Shown: positions 11,806 through 24,816 of the stretch, piece after piece
Layout of the letters: each line of letters starts with the position of its first letter
Numbering within the stretch: position 1 is the stretch's first letter
Assembly (NCBI GenBank): GCA_014529385.2
Contig: CM043968.1
Span: 23,656,513-23,716,512, forward strand
DNA: 60,000 nucleotides
Source of the DNA: Adiantum capillus-veneris
Taxonomy: Eukaryota > Streptophyta > Polypodiopsida > Polypodiales > Pteridaceae
Direction of reading: 5' to 3'
The notes under the pieces: generated by a model
What the model was told of the DNA's origin: nothing
Database searches by the model: none
Seen by the model: the letters and a program-made list of their open reading frames with translations, nothing else
Made by a program: the position numbers and the translations under genes

Positions 11806-12600
11806 AAAGAGGATCTACTTTCAACCCCATCATGGTAGCCAGTGGCTCCAATGCAGTGGTGTAAGCAAACAAGTTCCAAGAAAGTTGTGCATGCTTCAGC
11901 TTCGTTTGTCGCATGTAGTCAAAGTGAAATCAACACAAGCACTTGGGGTTTATGAAATCTACTCAAATCTCGCAAGTCACAACTCATTGAGCAAGCCAAC
12001 AAGAGTTGGATACTGTGATGAGAAACTCAAGAAGATCAAAGACAACAAGTTTTTGTCAAGTTCCTAAGCCATGACTACTTGCAATGTCAAAACTCACATG
12101 GATAGCATGGTCTCCATTACCCTTTTGCTTCCATGAAATCATCCCACATACAAAAGCTTCATGTCCAAAAAGTTATGAGTTACAACTAGGCAAGCACTTT
12201 TCCCCACATCACATCCTTCTCAAAAAGGAGATTGAAATGATAGGTTTCTATTTTAATTGAGATGTTGGGGAAAAAAAAAATTGGCCTTCTATTTGGCTCA
12301 CCTTTGGGACCTCTGCTCAAGGCTACACTCATCCTCCAATTCAACCTTGGTAAAAACCCACAACTCAAGCTTCATGGAATCTTCACGATCTTATCTTATT
12401 GCAAAAGTTTACATTTTACAAAGTTCTTATATCTTATATGCTTACTTTCTTTGAAGTTTTATCCTCTATTGAGTTGTACACCACTATATCCAATGACAAA
12501 GACCATGCTCCTCGACAAAAACATCTTCCAGTTACTTGCCAATCGAACATACCAACCTAGTTGGAAGTGACTTAATGATTTTCTTCACTAGCCTTTGTAT
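11040..12600. other. Unassigned sequence, possibly an old dispersed repeat
   Basis: Only short frames without known domains. A (CT)n run lies at 11770-11802, next to a minus-strand reading of about 20 residues (LEPLATMMGLKVDP) and, at 12368-12186, another (LNWRMSVALSRGPKGEPNRR). They look protein-like but are not recognised. A transposon relic is possible. Confidence 0.3.
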
Positions 12601-12630
12601 TGTTGGATTTTATGTGAATGTTGGAAATTG

Positions 12631-12632
<2 letters not shown>

Positions 12633-12673
<41 letters not shown>
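12633..12673. repeat. (CT)n microsatellite
   Basis: About 20 CT units, immediately before a short tandem duplication and a tRNA-like segment. Confidence 0.85.
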
Positions 12674-12678
<5 letters not shown>

Positions 12679-12687
12679 CAAGCAATG

Positions 12688-12760
12688 GGATCCGTGATGG
12701 GGGTCGAAAGGGGAATCTCGAGATGGGATCCGCAATGGGGGTCGAAAGGGGAATCTCGAG
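12688..12760. repeat. Two tandem copies of a 37-base unit
   Basis: The unit GGGATCCGTGATGGGGGTCG… is repeated once with two or three differences (12688-12723 and 12725-12760). It lies between the (CT)n run and the tRNA-like sequence. Confidence 0.8.
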
Positions 12761-12789
12761 GCGAATGGAGGGTGGAAAAAAATGGGTGT

Positions 12790-12862
12790 CATCGGAGGCA
12801 CGAAGATTCGAACCCTCGCCACCATCGTGAGAGCCCAATGCACTAACCGCTACGTCCGTGAC
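12790..12862 (-). repeat. tRNA-like segment, possible SINE head or tRNA relic
   Basis: On the minus strand a box A-like stretch (GTAGCGGTTAGTGCATTGG) is followed about 20 bases later by a box B-like GGTTCGAATC. These are the internal promoter elements of RNA polymerase III genes. The stems do not fold into a clean cloverleaf by eye, so this is not called a tRNA gene. With the downstream 37-base repeats and (GA)n tail on the same strand, a tRNA-derived SINE is a reasonable reading. Confidence 0.4.
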
Positions 12863-13197
12863 AGATACGTTGACATGTGGACAAACCATAAAATGATAAA
12901 TACACTTGGACAAGTTTTTTGTTTGTTCAAGTTTGTTTTCTTGTGTGCTAGTTTACTCTGGCCATTTTACGATTGCACGTGTCCCGATCTCCATGTCCTA
13001 GTTTTGTTGTCGTAGATCCAATCGCTTGGACTTCATTAAATTGCCCGTGTCCTTTAGTGCTGAGCCCCCCCCCCCCCCCTCCCCACCCAACAATAAAAAA
13101 AGGGTAAAACCTCACAAATGAGTCCATGACCATTGAGAGTAGCCCATGTGTCTTGCTAGTAATGGAAAAATATCAATAAAGAAGAGAAAGAAACAAG

Positions 13198-13352
13198 AGA
13201 AGTGAACCTTACATGCTAAAGTAAGATTAAGAGGGAAGAGATGTGTTGAATAGAGTCTATTTTGTATTAACAGAAAGAAGAGAAATGAAACTTACATACT
13301 AAAGTAAGATTAAGAGGGAAGAGATGTGTTGAATAGAGTCTATTTTGTATTA
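13198..13352. repeat. Tandem duplication, about 82-base period
   Basis: Copy 1 (13198-13269) and copy 2 (13280-13352) share a core of about 72 bases starting near TTACATRCTAAAGTAAGATT and ending TCTATTTTGTATTA, with few differences. No coding sense. Confidence 0.85.
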
Positions 13353-13944
13353 TGTCACCTTTCCTTTCAGTAGTTGTTATGTACATTCTAAAGGAAAGCA
13401 AAAAAATATACAATAGTGTCCAAGCTAGGGTTGATATGTGTGATCAAGTTTAAACATGATCCAATGGTTTGACCATAAGCATTAGGTGTATTGATAGATC
13501 TTTCACACGATTATGGCATGATGGTGAAATGTGACCTGTGGTTATGGAGAGTGAAAGAGCCTGGTCGCATGAACCTAGAATCCTGCCCTTACAACAGGCC
13601 TGTTGCATCCCAAGGCAAGAACATGGGTGATCGCATGTATGATTAAACTGGATCGCCATCCAGCCTTTAAGAGCAGGATCCAACCTTTTAAACAGCTTGA
13701 TTTTCACGACTACTCGAAGGGCAGTTGCCCTGCTTTTCAAAATAAACCATTTTTTAACGTATCCATATGCTTGTTTATTAATAAAATAATATATAAAGGT
13801 CATGCCTTCGCGTATTCCTCGCAACGAACATCTCTCTGATTCATGTGTGTGCAGAAGAAACTCACTGTGTAGGCGCCTCCTTCTGTTGCAAGTCTGAGGT
13901 GCGTCCTCTCCTAGCCTTCTGCTGCTACACATTTGAGGTGATTC

Positions 13945-14125
13945 CTCCCAGCCTTTGAGTCAAGGGATTAGAAACAGCCCTCACAGAGCCTCTGACTTTG
14001 AGTAATTGGATTAGAAACAGTCCTCATAGAGCCTCTGTCTGAGCTGCTTCTTGTGGTTCTTGTCCTACTTTGAGTATCTGGATTGGAAACAGTCATCTCA
14101 GAGCCTCCGTCTGAGCTGCTTTCCG
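13945..14125. repeat. Three imperfect tandem repeats upstream of the Harbinger ORF1
   Basis: A unit of roughly 55-85 bases containing TTTGAGTA..GGATTRGAAACAG and CAGAGCCTCYGTCTGAG occurs three times. It may be a subterminal or promoter repeat of the Harbinger element, since ORF1 begins about 160 bases further on. Confidence 0.6.
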
Positions 14126-14280
14126 CCCCACTTTATTTGGATTAAAAAAAAAACCCTCTATCTGATGCTTATCTGATGCTTGTCAACTTGTTACTTATTG
14201 ATCTGCAAAGTGTTTTCATGTAGTCTTTAATCTATTGCCTGCTACTTGCATATACTTACTTCGTTTTGTGTGTGTTTGCA

Positions 14281-15654
14281 GGCAAAATGGAAAAATTTAC
14301 TCCAGATCTTAACATGGAGTGGTGTGAGGATGAAGAAATTGTTCCTTGCAGCCAGCTTGATCACCAATATCCTCGGGCTTGGGGGTTTCAATCACTATTA
14401 TCCTCGGAGCTTATGGATGAAAATGTGAAGCACTACTTCTCTCAAGCCGGCCTTGCACAATTGGTCTCCCCTAAAACTCCTTGTAGCACCCCTATCCAGC
14501 ATTACAGCTTCCCTCCAGTCGATCCAGCGCAATCGCTTGAGACTCCTTCTAAGGATCAAACACCATTTCAAGCTCCATTGACACAGATCACTAATTCTTC
14601 ACAACACTCACAAGTGAAGAACAAACCCAATGCTCGGAAAGGGAAGAGAGCTCTAAAAGCATCCACTTAGCTGCCTCAAGTTGAAACGCCCCCTACAATT
14701 ACACATGCCAACTCTAAAGATTTGCCTACAAGCACCCCTAAAGTGGTTCATGGGGAAGCTTCTTGTGGTGGTGGAAAGCCAATCCAGCATAACATGTTTT
14801 TTGCATCAGGGAATTGGACTATCAAAGAAACTGCAACTTTACTGGATGCTCGTGCAAAGCTATTTGAAGACATGAAAGATGGCAATATGAATGTTATCTT
14901 GAAGACGGGAGATGAGCGATGGGAGTTCATCTCAAAGTATTGTGTCCAGCGTGGTGTGCTTCGCTCAGCTGGTCAATGTCTCTTTCGATGGGATCGAATT
15001 TCGGCACTTTTCAAGAAGGTACATGATTATGAGCGACATATCCCATCCGGTTGTGATAGCTATTGGAACATGTCAGCAAACCAACGAGAAGAGATGAAAC
15101 TCCCTCGAAGCTTTGCGGAGGATTTGTATTCAACTATGCTTGATCTCGTGGGAAAGGAAAGATCGATGAACCCTGGTGACATTGGTTATGATACCATGCA
15201 AGAAAACTTAGGTGAGCTGAGCCATGTATATTCCATTTCCTACCAATGCTTAAATGTACGCAATTTTTTATGTTCACATTGTGTCATGTTATGTACTTCT
15301 TATATGCAGGAGATCCTATTGCATCACCAAGGAAGGCTAGCGGCTTGAAGAAAGAAGACGATGTCGTCAATGAGGAGTCATCTTCCGGCAAAAAACGCAA
15401 GAGACAAAATGTCGGTATTGAAGAAAGAGCTTGAAGGCACAACCGAGCAACTCATTTCACTCATGGATGATATAGATGTAAGAAGGTCAAAACATGATGA
15501 TGAGATCATGGAGTTGACAAAGGCTGAGTTCGAGGAGGCAATGACGCTCAATAGAAAACGCTTGGCATTGGAGGAGGAATCCAATTCAGCACTCAAAGAA
15601 ATCGCTGAAGCATTCAAGTGCTTTGCGGTGCATGCATCAAAGCATGGCTTTTAG
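14281..15654 (+). pseudogene. Harbinger ORF1: Myb/SANT-like (trihelix-type) DNA-binding protein
   Basis: ATG at 14287 follows an acceptor AG (14280-14281), implying a 5' leader intron. An intron at 15212-15309 (GTGAGC…TGCAG) joins ENL to GDPIASPRK in phase. The DNA-binding domain lies at about residues 175-270: NWTIKETATLLDAR, GVLRSAGQCLFRWDRI and a SYW motif, the tryptophan-spaced fold of trihelix/MADF-like proteins. A Lys/Arg-rich patch (GKKRKRQ) and a coiled-coil tail (LIEL/EEAMTLNRKRLALEEE type) follow. In known Harbinger elements this protein binds subterminal DNA and helps import the transposase. Lesions: in-frame TAG at 14668-14670, and a frame change between 15380 and 15430 separating the basic patch from the coiled coil. 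Confidence 0.8.
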
Positions 15655-17269
15655 ACACTTCTGTTCGGCTGCTATCTATGCTTATCCTTAATGCAAGCAA
15701 GCATCTTTTTGATGGGAATTTTGATGTATTTCTGATGTTCATGCTGATCTCTTTTTGATGGCGATTATATGTATATACTAATTTCATCGGCATGATATTT
15801 TGCCTCAGCCTAAAACTCTGATGTAAACGCAGTTTATCTCCTTGATTTTAATGAAATGATAGCAAATTTTACGTTCTCTTTGTTCCCAAAGAATGTAGTA
15901 AGATCCCTTTGAAAGTGCAGGCTTCTTGTTGTTGCATTTTTTTGGTTCGTCTGAACTTTAAACATTCCACCGTGCAATTACATTTTTTTAAAGATTTACT
16001 TGATGTCCATTGAGGTACGATGACAGTGCATTTAATTTTTCTCTGATTGGTTATTTCTGGCTTGGAAGACACTACTATGTTATTTCTGTCTTTCTAATTT
16101 TGTCAAAGGCTTCTTAGGTTTGCGTGTTCACCAATTTATGGCTCAATTCTTGCCATGGTTATATTCATCTATGCACACAAATATGCATCTATCAGACCTG
16201 TAAAGGAGCTTAGCCATATGCTATTCTTATGTATCCATTTCTGTACGCACACAGCTTGCAACCTTGTAGCATTCCAAGATCCATGCATTTTCTTTTAGAT
16301 CAAAGAAGGGTACCTAACCACGATCCAATAAGAGGCACATGTATAGAGCTCATTTTTTTATCAAATGTTTCTCAAAAGAACAAGATGCCTTAATGATATA
16401 TGGAATATGCTTTTCACATATACATATGGTATGGACAGACTGATAAATGCAATTACCGGAAGCAAGCTAATTTCTACAAGCCTGATGTGTTTTCCTTGAA
16501 ATACTGCATAAAATGAAATGGAGTAAACATTGAAACATACAGCACAGTTTATTACTATGGAACCCAAGTGAGTGGTAAAGCTGAGGGGAGAGCATTCAAA
16601 TAGATGAGAATACTAATTTCCTCAGCATGATATTTTGCCTTGGCATAAAACTATGATGTAAACGCAGATTGTCTCCTTGATTTATATAGTATCGTCGATG
16701 ACATTTCCGTGATTAGAGAGATGCTGCTCATAGCCATGGATAACCATACTTCTTTCCAAAAATAATCACTACTAGGCATGTTCTACAAATGCCTTCTTCA
16801 ATTCGGCTTGAAGCTGCCATTTACAACATGGATCCTTTCGAACAACATGCAGATGATAAATCCATGATTAGGCAGATGTTTTCAAATGGATATTTGGCTG
16901 CTTCGTTGTTATCATTGTACTAAGGACCCTGCTTACAAACGTTGTTCGTGCTCGAGCAAGCTAGGACTTTTGCAATGGGATGCAATACCACATGTTTCAG
17001 GCTCTTATTATGCAAGCAACCATTGTGTTAACATAGCTGATAACAATGTGCTTGATAATGTGAGGCTTGTCATCACTGTCAGCATTAAGGCCATTGATAA
17101 AATCCAAACAAAAAAGAAGTCCATTGTCATCAAAGAAATCATCAATTATTAATGGCCATGAATAATCATGAATCAAACAAACGATCAACAATCAGCAAAT
17201 TTTTTCGTTGTCCGTGCTTGTAATGAGGTAGACTTAGGGGATGCAGCAATACATTTCTATCATGCACCT
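15655..17269. other. Harbinger spacer between convergent genes, no gene seen
   Basis: AT-rich sequence without coding signatures. A segment near 15770-15850 (TACTAATTTCATCGGCATGATATTTTGCC…) recurs with changes near 16607-16690, an internal direct repeat of roughly 80 bases. Confidence 0.5.
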
Positions 17270-18579
17270 TCACAAAGGCTGAAGAAATTTTGTCAATGAG
17301 TCTCGCATTGCCTCAGCATTTAATTGAAATTCCTCATTGATGATTTCATGAGCATTATCAACACTTGCTACAGGCTGCTCTATGTCCTCCTCATTGTCAA
17401 GGCATATATTATGAAGCATGCAACATGCAATGATAGCCCTGGCCAGGTGGTGTGGGTATGGTTTCATCACTTTTCCATGCAAGTATCTCCACTTCATCTT
17501 AAGCCAACCAAAAGCTCGTTCAGCCACGATTCTGGTGGATGAAACCTTAAAGTTGAAAAGCTTCTCGGTAGGAGTGGAGGGGGTCCTATACGGTCGCATA
17601 AGCCATGGAAGCAAGGGATACCCACCATCCGCAACAATGTATTCTCTGATTGAGAATGAACCACTTGTATACTTTGCACCATTGAGAATCAAACCACGAT
17701 TTGCACAACGGTAAAATGCTGAATTTTGAAGCAATCTAGCATCATTGACAGACCCAGGAAACCCAGCGATAACATCCATAAACCGCATGTCACTGACTAC
17801 TACGCATTGCACCAGCATGGAATAGTTTTTGTTTCGATCATACCAATCCAAGCCTAGCTCACTTTGCGGCCTCTCCATGACAATGTGCGTCACATCCATA
17901 GCCCCACACACATTAGGTAAGCCTTGCTTAGCAAAAAAACCCCACCTTGACTTTGTTGATCTCTGATAAGCTTCTAGGCCAAGCTATAAAGTTGTGTTGA
18001 TGCACCAAGAAGGCATTTATAAAATGGTTGATAGTTTCAACAACTGTTGATTTCCCAACACCAAACAATTCACTGATGGCCATGGTAGAAGTACCTGTTG
18101 CGAGACGAAATATCCCAATTGCCACTTGCTTCTCAACCGAGAGAACTCTACCTTGTATACTTACAAATGAATCTGGTATCTTTCCTTGCTGCAACTGCTC
18201 TCGAGGAAGCTCGACAAGGTTCTCAAAGAGAGATAGCGGCAATCTGAAAATACTCTTAAACCTTTGCTCATCAGCTTGAACAAAACCAACATAGTAGTTC
18301 CACCACTTAATTAAGTGTGCGCGGTTTCACATACCACTCTGAGATTGCACGTTGTGCAATGAAAGCTTCCAAGCTAAAGTGTTCAATATACATCTGTACC
18401 AAAGCAATGAAGACATTGCAATCTTTGTTACAAAATAAACCTCTTCGGCGATTACGAACAAGTAACTGCGAAGCTTCAAGATGGCTTCGTGTTTGCTGCC
18501 TTTGCTGAAGCAGCTGTAAAAGCACAAAGAGTAGACCACACATAATTGAGAAGAGAACTTGCTGCTGCTGTGAGGCCAT
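17270..18579 (-). pseudogene. PIF/Harbinger DDE transposase
   Basis: Read 18579 to 17270. The N-terminal part holds MASQQQQV and a helical region, then PLSLFENLVELPREQL, GVGKSTVVETINHF (helix-turn-helix-like), then the catalytic core. First Asp in CGAMDVTHI (17911-17885), second Asp in FPGSVNDARLL, Glu in VAERAFGWLKMKWR. These are the DDE_Tnp_4/HARBI1 motifs that cut and join DNA. Lesions: a run of seven T (near 17934-17940 on the coding strand) adds one base and splits VKVGFF from AKQGLPNVCGAMD, and a one-base shift near 18310 separates YVKPR from WWNYYVGFVQADEQ. The core from 17911 to 17270 is otherwise open over 213 codons, so inactivation looks recent. Confidence 0.88.
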
Positions 18580-18665
18580 ACTTTATAATTGACATTTTCA
18601 CGTGAACATAATGCAAGTGCAGATGATGATTTCAAACCCCCGACTTGGCATACTATGATCTGCAA

Positions 18666-19743
18666 ATTCTAGCCAGATTTTTTTTTAGTCATTAGGATCA
18701 ATAGTTCAGTGCATCTAGTCAAGCATACAATAGAGAAAATCTCAACAACAGACTGCCACTTCAGCCCAACAATTGCACAAAAATCTCACGATACGCATGT
18801 CTGCAATCTCATGGGCTGTCACGGTTTGCATAAAACATAAGCTCTATTAAGTATATTCGACAATTAAGTCATACCCAGGGACAAAAGAACTTGCAAGTTG
18901 TTGAAGCAACATACATTAACTTATCCCTGTTCACTTCTAAAGACAATTCCCAGTTTTGCAATTTTGTTAAATACAAAATCCTTGGCACACATTGCCTTGA
19001 ACCACACATGTCGGTTGCTTCGGCATCTTACTTACACGTGACACTCCTTCAAAGGTATGGAGTTGCAAGCTGTAGCGCAAGGTGGTTCCGCAAGTTGCTT
19101 ACATGCTCTCATAGCTTGGTATTATTCAAGCTGCTTGTGATGCAAAGTAAACAGCTGAAAATCTGATGCATCCACACACAACATACATCCCAAAATCTTC
19201 ACAGATTCCTCTCAAGAAACATGAGCATGTTACTAGCACCATATAAGACTGAAGGCTGCATTATCTTTCAAAACTGAAGGGCAAGCATAGCTGATTGTAC
19301 CAGCTTCAAGAAAAAGATCTGAATGATTTTCACTGCATGAACCAGTGGCGCTCAACAACATACTTTCATGGGGGTATTGTTCAAGCTGTGAGTGGCGACT
19401 AGGAGCAAGAGGCAATTTGGCTCTCAGCTTTACCTCATCACCCAAGGTCGCTCAGAAAGGCGTGAGTAGTTGCACCTTGGCGAGCAAAACTGATAGCGCT
19501 ACCTTGGCTGAGCCGACCAGGTTTCAAGCGCGTTGTGTTTGTTTCCGCTTTGTTTATTACAAACTAGTAGCGCTGGGTTGAAAATTCCCGCTTTGTTTAT
19601 TTACAAACTAGTAGCGATGGGTGAACGCGACCTCCAGTTATTTTCAGCAGCTCATTTTGCTGCCTGCCCGCCCAGCCTCGCGGTAGAGCTGTAAAGCAGG
19701 CTCAGCTGACCAGGCTCAAAGAAATGGGCTTTATATACAATAG
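18666..19743. other. No gene seen; short direct repeat at 19545-19621
   Basis: Unassigned flank of the Harbinger element. Two 33-34 base copies beginning CCGCTTTGTTTATT and ending ACTAGTAGCGMTGGG lie at 19545-19577 and 19588-19621. Confidence 0.5.
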
Positions 19744-22334
<2,591 letters not shown>

Positions 22335-22369
22335 ACTTTGCAACAAGAATTTCATAGTTGTTGCAAACG

Positions 22370-22379
22370 TCGCAAACAA

Positions 22380-22421
<42 letters not shown>

Positions 22422-22452
22422 GCTGTGTGTGTGTGTGTGTGTGTGTGTGTGA
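22370..22452. repeat. (CT)n followed by (GT)n
   Basis: CT repeat about 22381-22420 and GT repeat about 22424-22451, just downstream of the reverse-transcriptase fragment on its own strand. Confidence 0.9.
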
Positions 22453-22545
22453 CGGGCTCATGGAGAGAGGTAGGTTCAATTTTAAGGTAGTGAGGGTAAA
22501 TCAAACAATTTCCTTGGGGAAGTCTCTATTGTTGACACTAAGTAA

Positions 22546-23644
22546 GTCATCCATGTATCTATAAGTATGTACGAACTGTGAAAGCTTTTTCTTGTAAAAT
22601 TCCATATTCAAAGAAAGCAAGGTAAATACTACACATAAGTGGAGAGCATGAAAATCCCATGGGGATGCCTAGGCATTGGTTAAAGCAAAGACCACCTGAA
22701 ACTATAGTGCAGTTATTCAACAGCCAAAAGATGTAGGAGCAAAGCTTAGCATCATTAAAGTGTAGGGAGTGTACAAAGTGAGATAAGTGAATCCACCTAG
22801 GTTTTTTGGAAAGAGATATGTAGAAAAGCTTCTTCTTTCTAGCGTTGGAGAAAGCCAATTTAATCACCTTGGCAAGAACATCATTAAGGCCAAGATCCCC
22901 ATCAAGGGGAATATTTTTGTAACATTGTGTGATGTCAGCAGTAGAGATGTGGAAGATCTGCCGAGGAAGGTTAAGCGAGACCTCTGTAGAGTTTTTTGTG
23001 AGCCAGAAGGGATTATACTGAACATGTAGGAAGTCCTGGTAGATTTTCTGTTTAGTGGCACAAATAAGCTCAAATTCAGATAGAATAAGGTCAAGGAAAA
23101 AAGTAATATCCTTGGTGATATTAGTAAAAATACAATTGGAGGCATCAAATATCCACCTGAACTTATGCTTATGAATTTTATAAGTGGAAGAAAGCACTGG
23201 TAGTTTAGTGTTCAGCACAAAGTAGCCTAGAATCCCTAAGTGTTTAGCAATTTTATTGGTAACAGTTTGAGGTGTAGATTTAATATGACAGAATTCCTTA
23301 CCAGATACTTGATTACGAGTGACCTTCCAAGCAAGGTATTTGCAAATGATAGTGGGACAGTTAGAGCTTTTGTCAAGCCCGACAACAAACCATTTATCAG
23401 AGATCTTTTGAAAATCAAGAGTTAGCCGAGAAGTAAGCCAAGAATCATCGGATGATAACCATTTACTAGAAGGTTGTGAAATTCTATGAAGGAAGCATTC
23501 CTTCACAACTTCCCTTAAGTCCGGTAGAACTGTCATCTCCAGTCGGAGAGCACTGTCAAGGTTAGTGAGACAGCTTAGTATAGCTGATAAAGCAAGGTAT
23601 GGGTTTTTGGGAAAGTTAGGTATATGATTGAGCTCTTTGGCCAA
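22546..23644 (-). pseudogene. Reverse transcriptase, Penelope-like type
   Basis: A 361-codon open frame plus a short shifted tail. Visible motifs in order: FVVGLDKSSNCPTIICKYL, STYKIHKHKFRWIFDAS (the KIHK box seen in Penelope-like RTs), ISTADITQCYKNIPLDG (RT motif A with its catalytic Asp), CLGIPMGFSCSPLMCSIYLAFFE (motif B). The frame ends at 22559, but in the adjacent frame RYMDDLLSVNNRDFPKEIV follows at 22560-22504. The catalytic YMDD (22557-22546) is therefore intact and only offset by a small indel. RT copies RNA to DNA. LTR-type RTs lack the KIHK motif, which is why I favour the Penelope-like class; a group II-like or other RT cannot be ruled out without alignment. Confidence 0.7.
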
Positions 23645-24028
23645 AATTCTATGTATTTTAGTATTTTCAATAATGCTAAGATCACAAGTGCAAACATGGT
23701 TACCAAAAGCCTCAAAATTTCTGCAAAAGGTGGTAAACTGAAAACATGTACAATGAGGGACAGAATCCTGTTGAGAAGAAAGTCATTATTTAAAAATCAA
23801 CCTCTTTACGGGATGATGATATTTCCATCTTATGAGTATATTGTCGAGCAATTTGTGTTTACCAAAAAATAGATCAAAGCACTCACAAAAAAGATTTTTT
23901 TGGTTGAATCCAATCGAGGAGTACATTGTGAAAGAGACAGTGTATGTAGATGAAACCATTATCCGGATCCACTTTGTTGAGATTTCTTCTTCCGCAAGGG
24001 CTTGTAGCAACCTGCAATATAACCAAGG

Positions 24029-24763
24029 TTAAAATTCAGGGAAGTTCCTAATGGGGGGAGACCTGCCTCTTCCTCTTGTAAAGCTACGAACTCTTCCTCG
24101 GTTAGAGGATGAACTAGGTGTTAGGAAGGAAGTGAAGGAGTTGGGGGTGATCAAAGAGTTAGCCCTTTTGAGAGTAGGGGAATCATCCTCATCAATACAA
24201 GGTTCAAGAAGACTAGTGATGAGCTTAACACCTTTAAAGTTAGCATAAGTAGTTAAGTAAATGCTAGGTTCATCAACTTTTAACTCCTTCAAGATATCAA
24301 GCATTAGTCCACGGAAGATGTTGAAGGCAATTTGTGAAATTACAATTTTCTTAGCTTGGCCACCTAACCAAGAGCAAATGAGGGAGAGATGAAAATCCAC
24401 AGGTTTCTCCGGGAAAAGTGAGTCCAGAATGTTGAGAATAAACCAAATGGTATGATCAAACCACATGATGCTGGATTCACAAGAGGCTTTAGGGTCAAGA
24501 AATCTCCAGACACATTTTACATAAGGACGAAAGACATTCCAGATGGACTCAGTGTAAAAATCAGGGTTACTCTTGGCGAATTCCATGTTTCCTTTGGTAC
24601 GGATGTACAGGCCTGTATTTGAGGGGCACTTGGAGTGGTCGATGAGATTGAGATTGAAGGGTGCTTTGATGAGCTCACCTTTGTCCAAGAATTGCCCTCC
24701 TTTAAGAATCTTCGGTCTGCAATCTTCCATAGTAGAGGCAGGGTAAACCCAAGTTTCACTCAA
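24029..24763 (-). CDS. Upstream ORF of the RT element
   Basis: 244 residues with no recognised domain. The first 190 look globular (WRFLDPKASCESSIMWFDHT, FHLSLICSWLGGQAKKIVIS). The C-terminus is basic and Arg/Gly/Ser-rich (SNRGRVRSFTRGRGRSP), as in nucleic-acid-binding proteins. It lies about 400 bases upstream of the reverse transcriptase on the same strand, with frame-broken sequence between, so the two may once have been one reading frame or an ORF1/ORF2 pair. An ORF1-type RNA-binding role is an inference. Confidence 0.5.
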   Translation of the reverse strand: MSETWVYPASTMEDCRPKILKGGQFLDKGELIKAPFNLNLIDHSKCPSNTGLYIRTKGNMEFAKSNPDFYTESIWNVFRPYVKCVWRFLDPKASCESSIMWFDHTIWFILNILDSLFPEKPVDFHLSLICSWLGGQAKKIVISQIAFNIFRGLMLDILKELKVDEPSIYLTTYANFKGVKLITSLLEPCIDEDDSPTLKRANSLITPNSFTSFLTPSSSSNRGRVRSFTRGRGRSPPIRNFPEF

Positions 24764-24816
24764 AATAGGTGCTAAGAAAGCTTTGTTGGGCAGGACCCAA
24801 AGCTGATGGTCACCAC

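Larger units (their letters stand above)
14281..18665. mobile_element. PIF/Harbinger DNA transposon, both genes disabled
   Basis: The element pairs a Myb/SANT-like ORF1 (plus strand) with a DDE transposase (minus strand) in convergent orientation, the standard two-gene organisation of the PIF/Harbinger superfamily. Coordinates cover the coding parts only. Terminal inverted repeats and the usual 3-base target duplication were looked for and not found, so the true ends lie somewhere in about 13.4-14.2 kb and 18.7-19.7 kb. Both genes carry stop or frameshift lesions, so the copy cannot move by itself. Confidence 0.85.
22500..24790 (-). mobile_element. Penelope-like retroelement coding region (decayed)
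   Basis: Two minus-strand coding blocks lie between two direct copies of repeat R: an upstream ORF (24763-24029) and a reverse transcriptase (23644-22546). Penelope-like elements often carry direct terminal repeats (pseudo-LTRs) generated by tandem insertion, which this layout matches. No GIY-YIG endonuclease was found downstream of the RT, where microsatellite and R sequence begin. An endonuclease-less type or a truncated copy are both possible. Confidence 0.55.

Noticed and set aside
12790-12862. Functional tRNA gene
   Set aside because: Box A and box B resemble pol III promoters, but acceptor and T-stem pairing fail by eye; kept only as a tRNA-like segment.
13450-13932. 160-codon minus-strand frame
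   Set aside because: No motif, repeat-rich tail, no splice or start support.
13600-19700. Harbinger terminal inverted repeats
   Set aside because: Searched both flanks by eye; only short chance matches (CCTGCTTT-type) were found, so no ends are claimed.
22500-24790. LINE or LTR assignment for the RT at 22.5-23.6 kb
   Set aside because: No apurinic endonuclease, aspartic protease, integrase or RNase H nearby, and the KIHK-type box favours a Penelope-like RT; not excluded formally.
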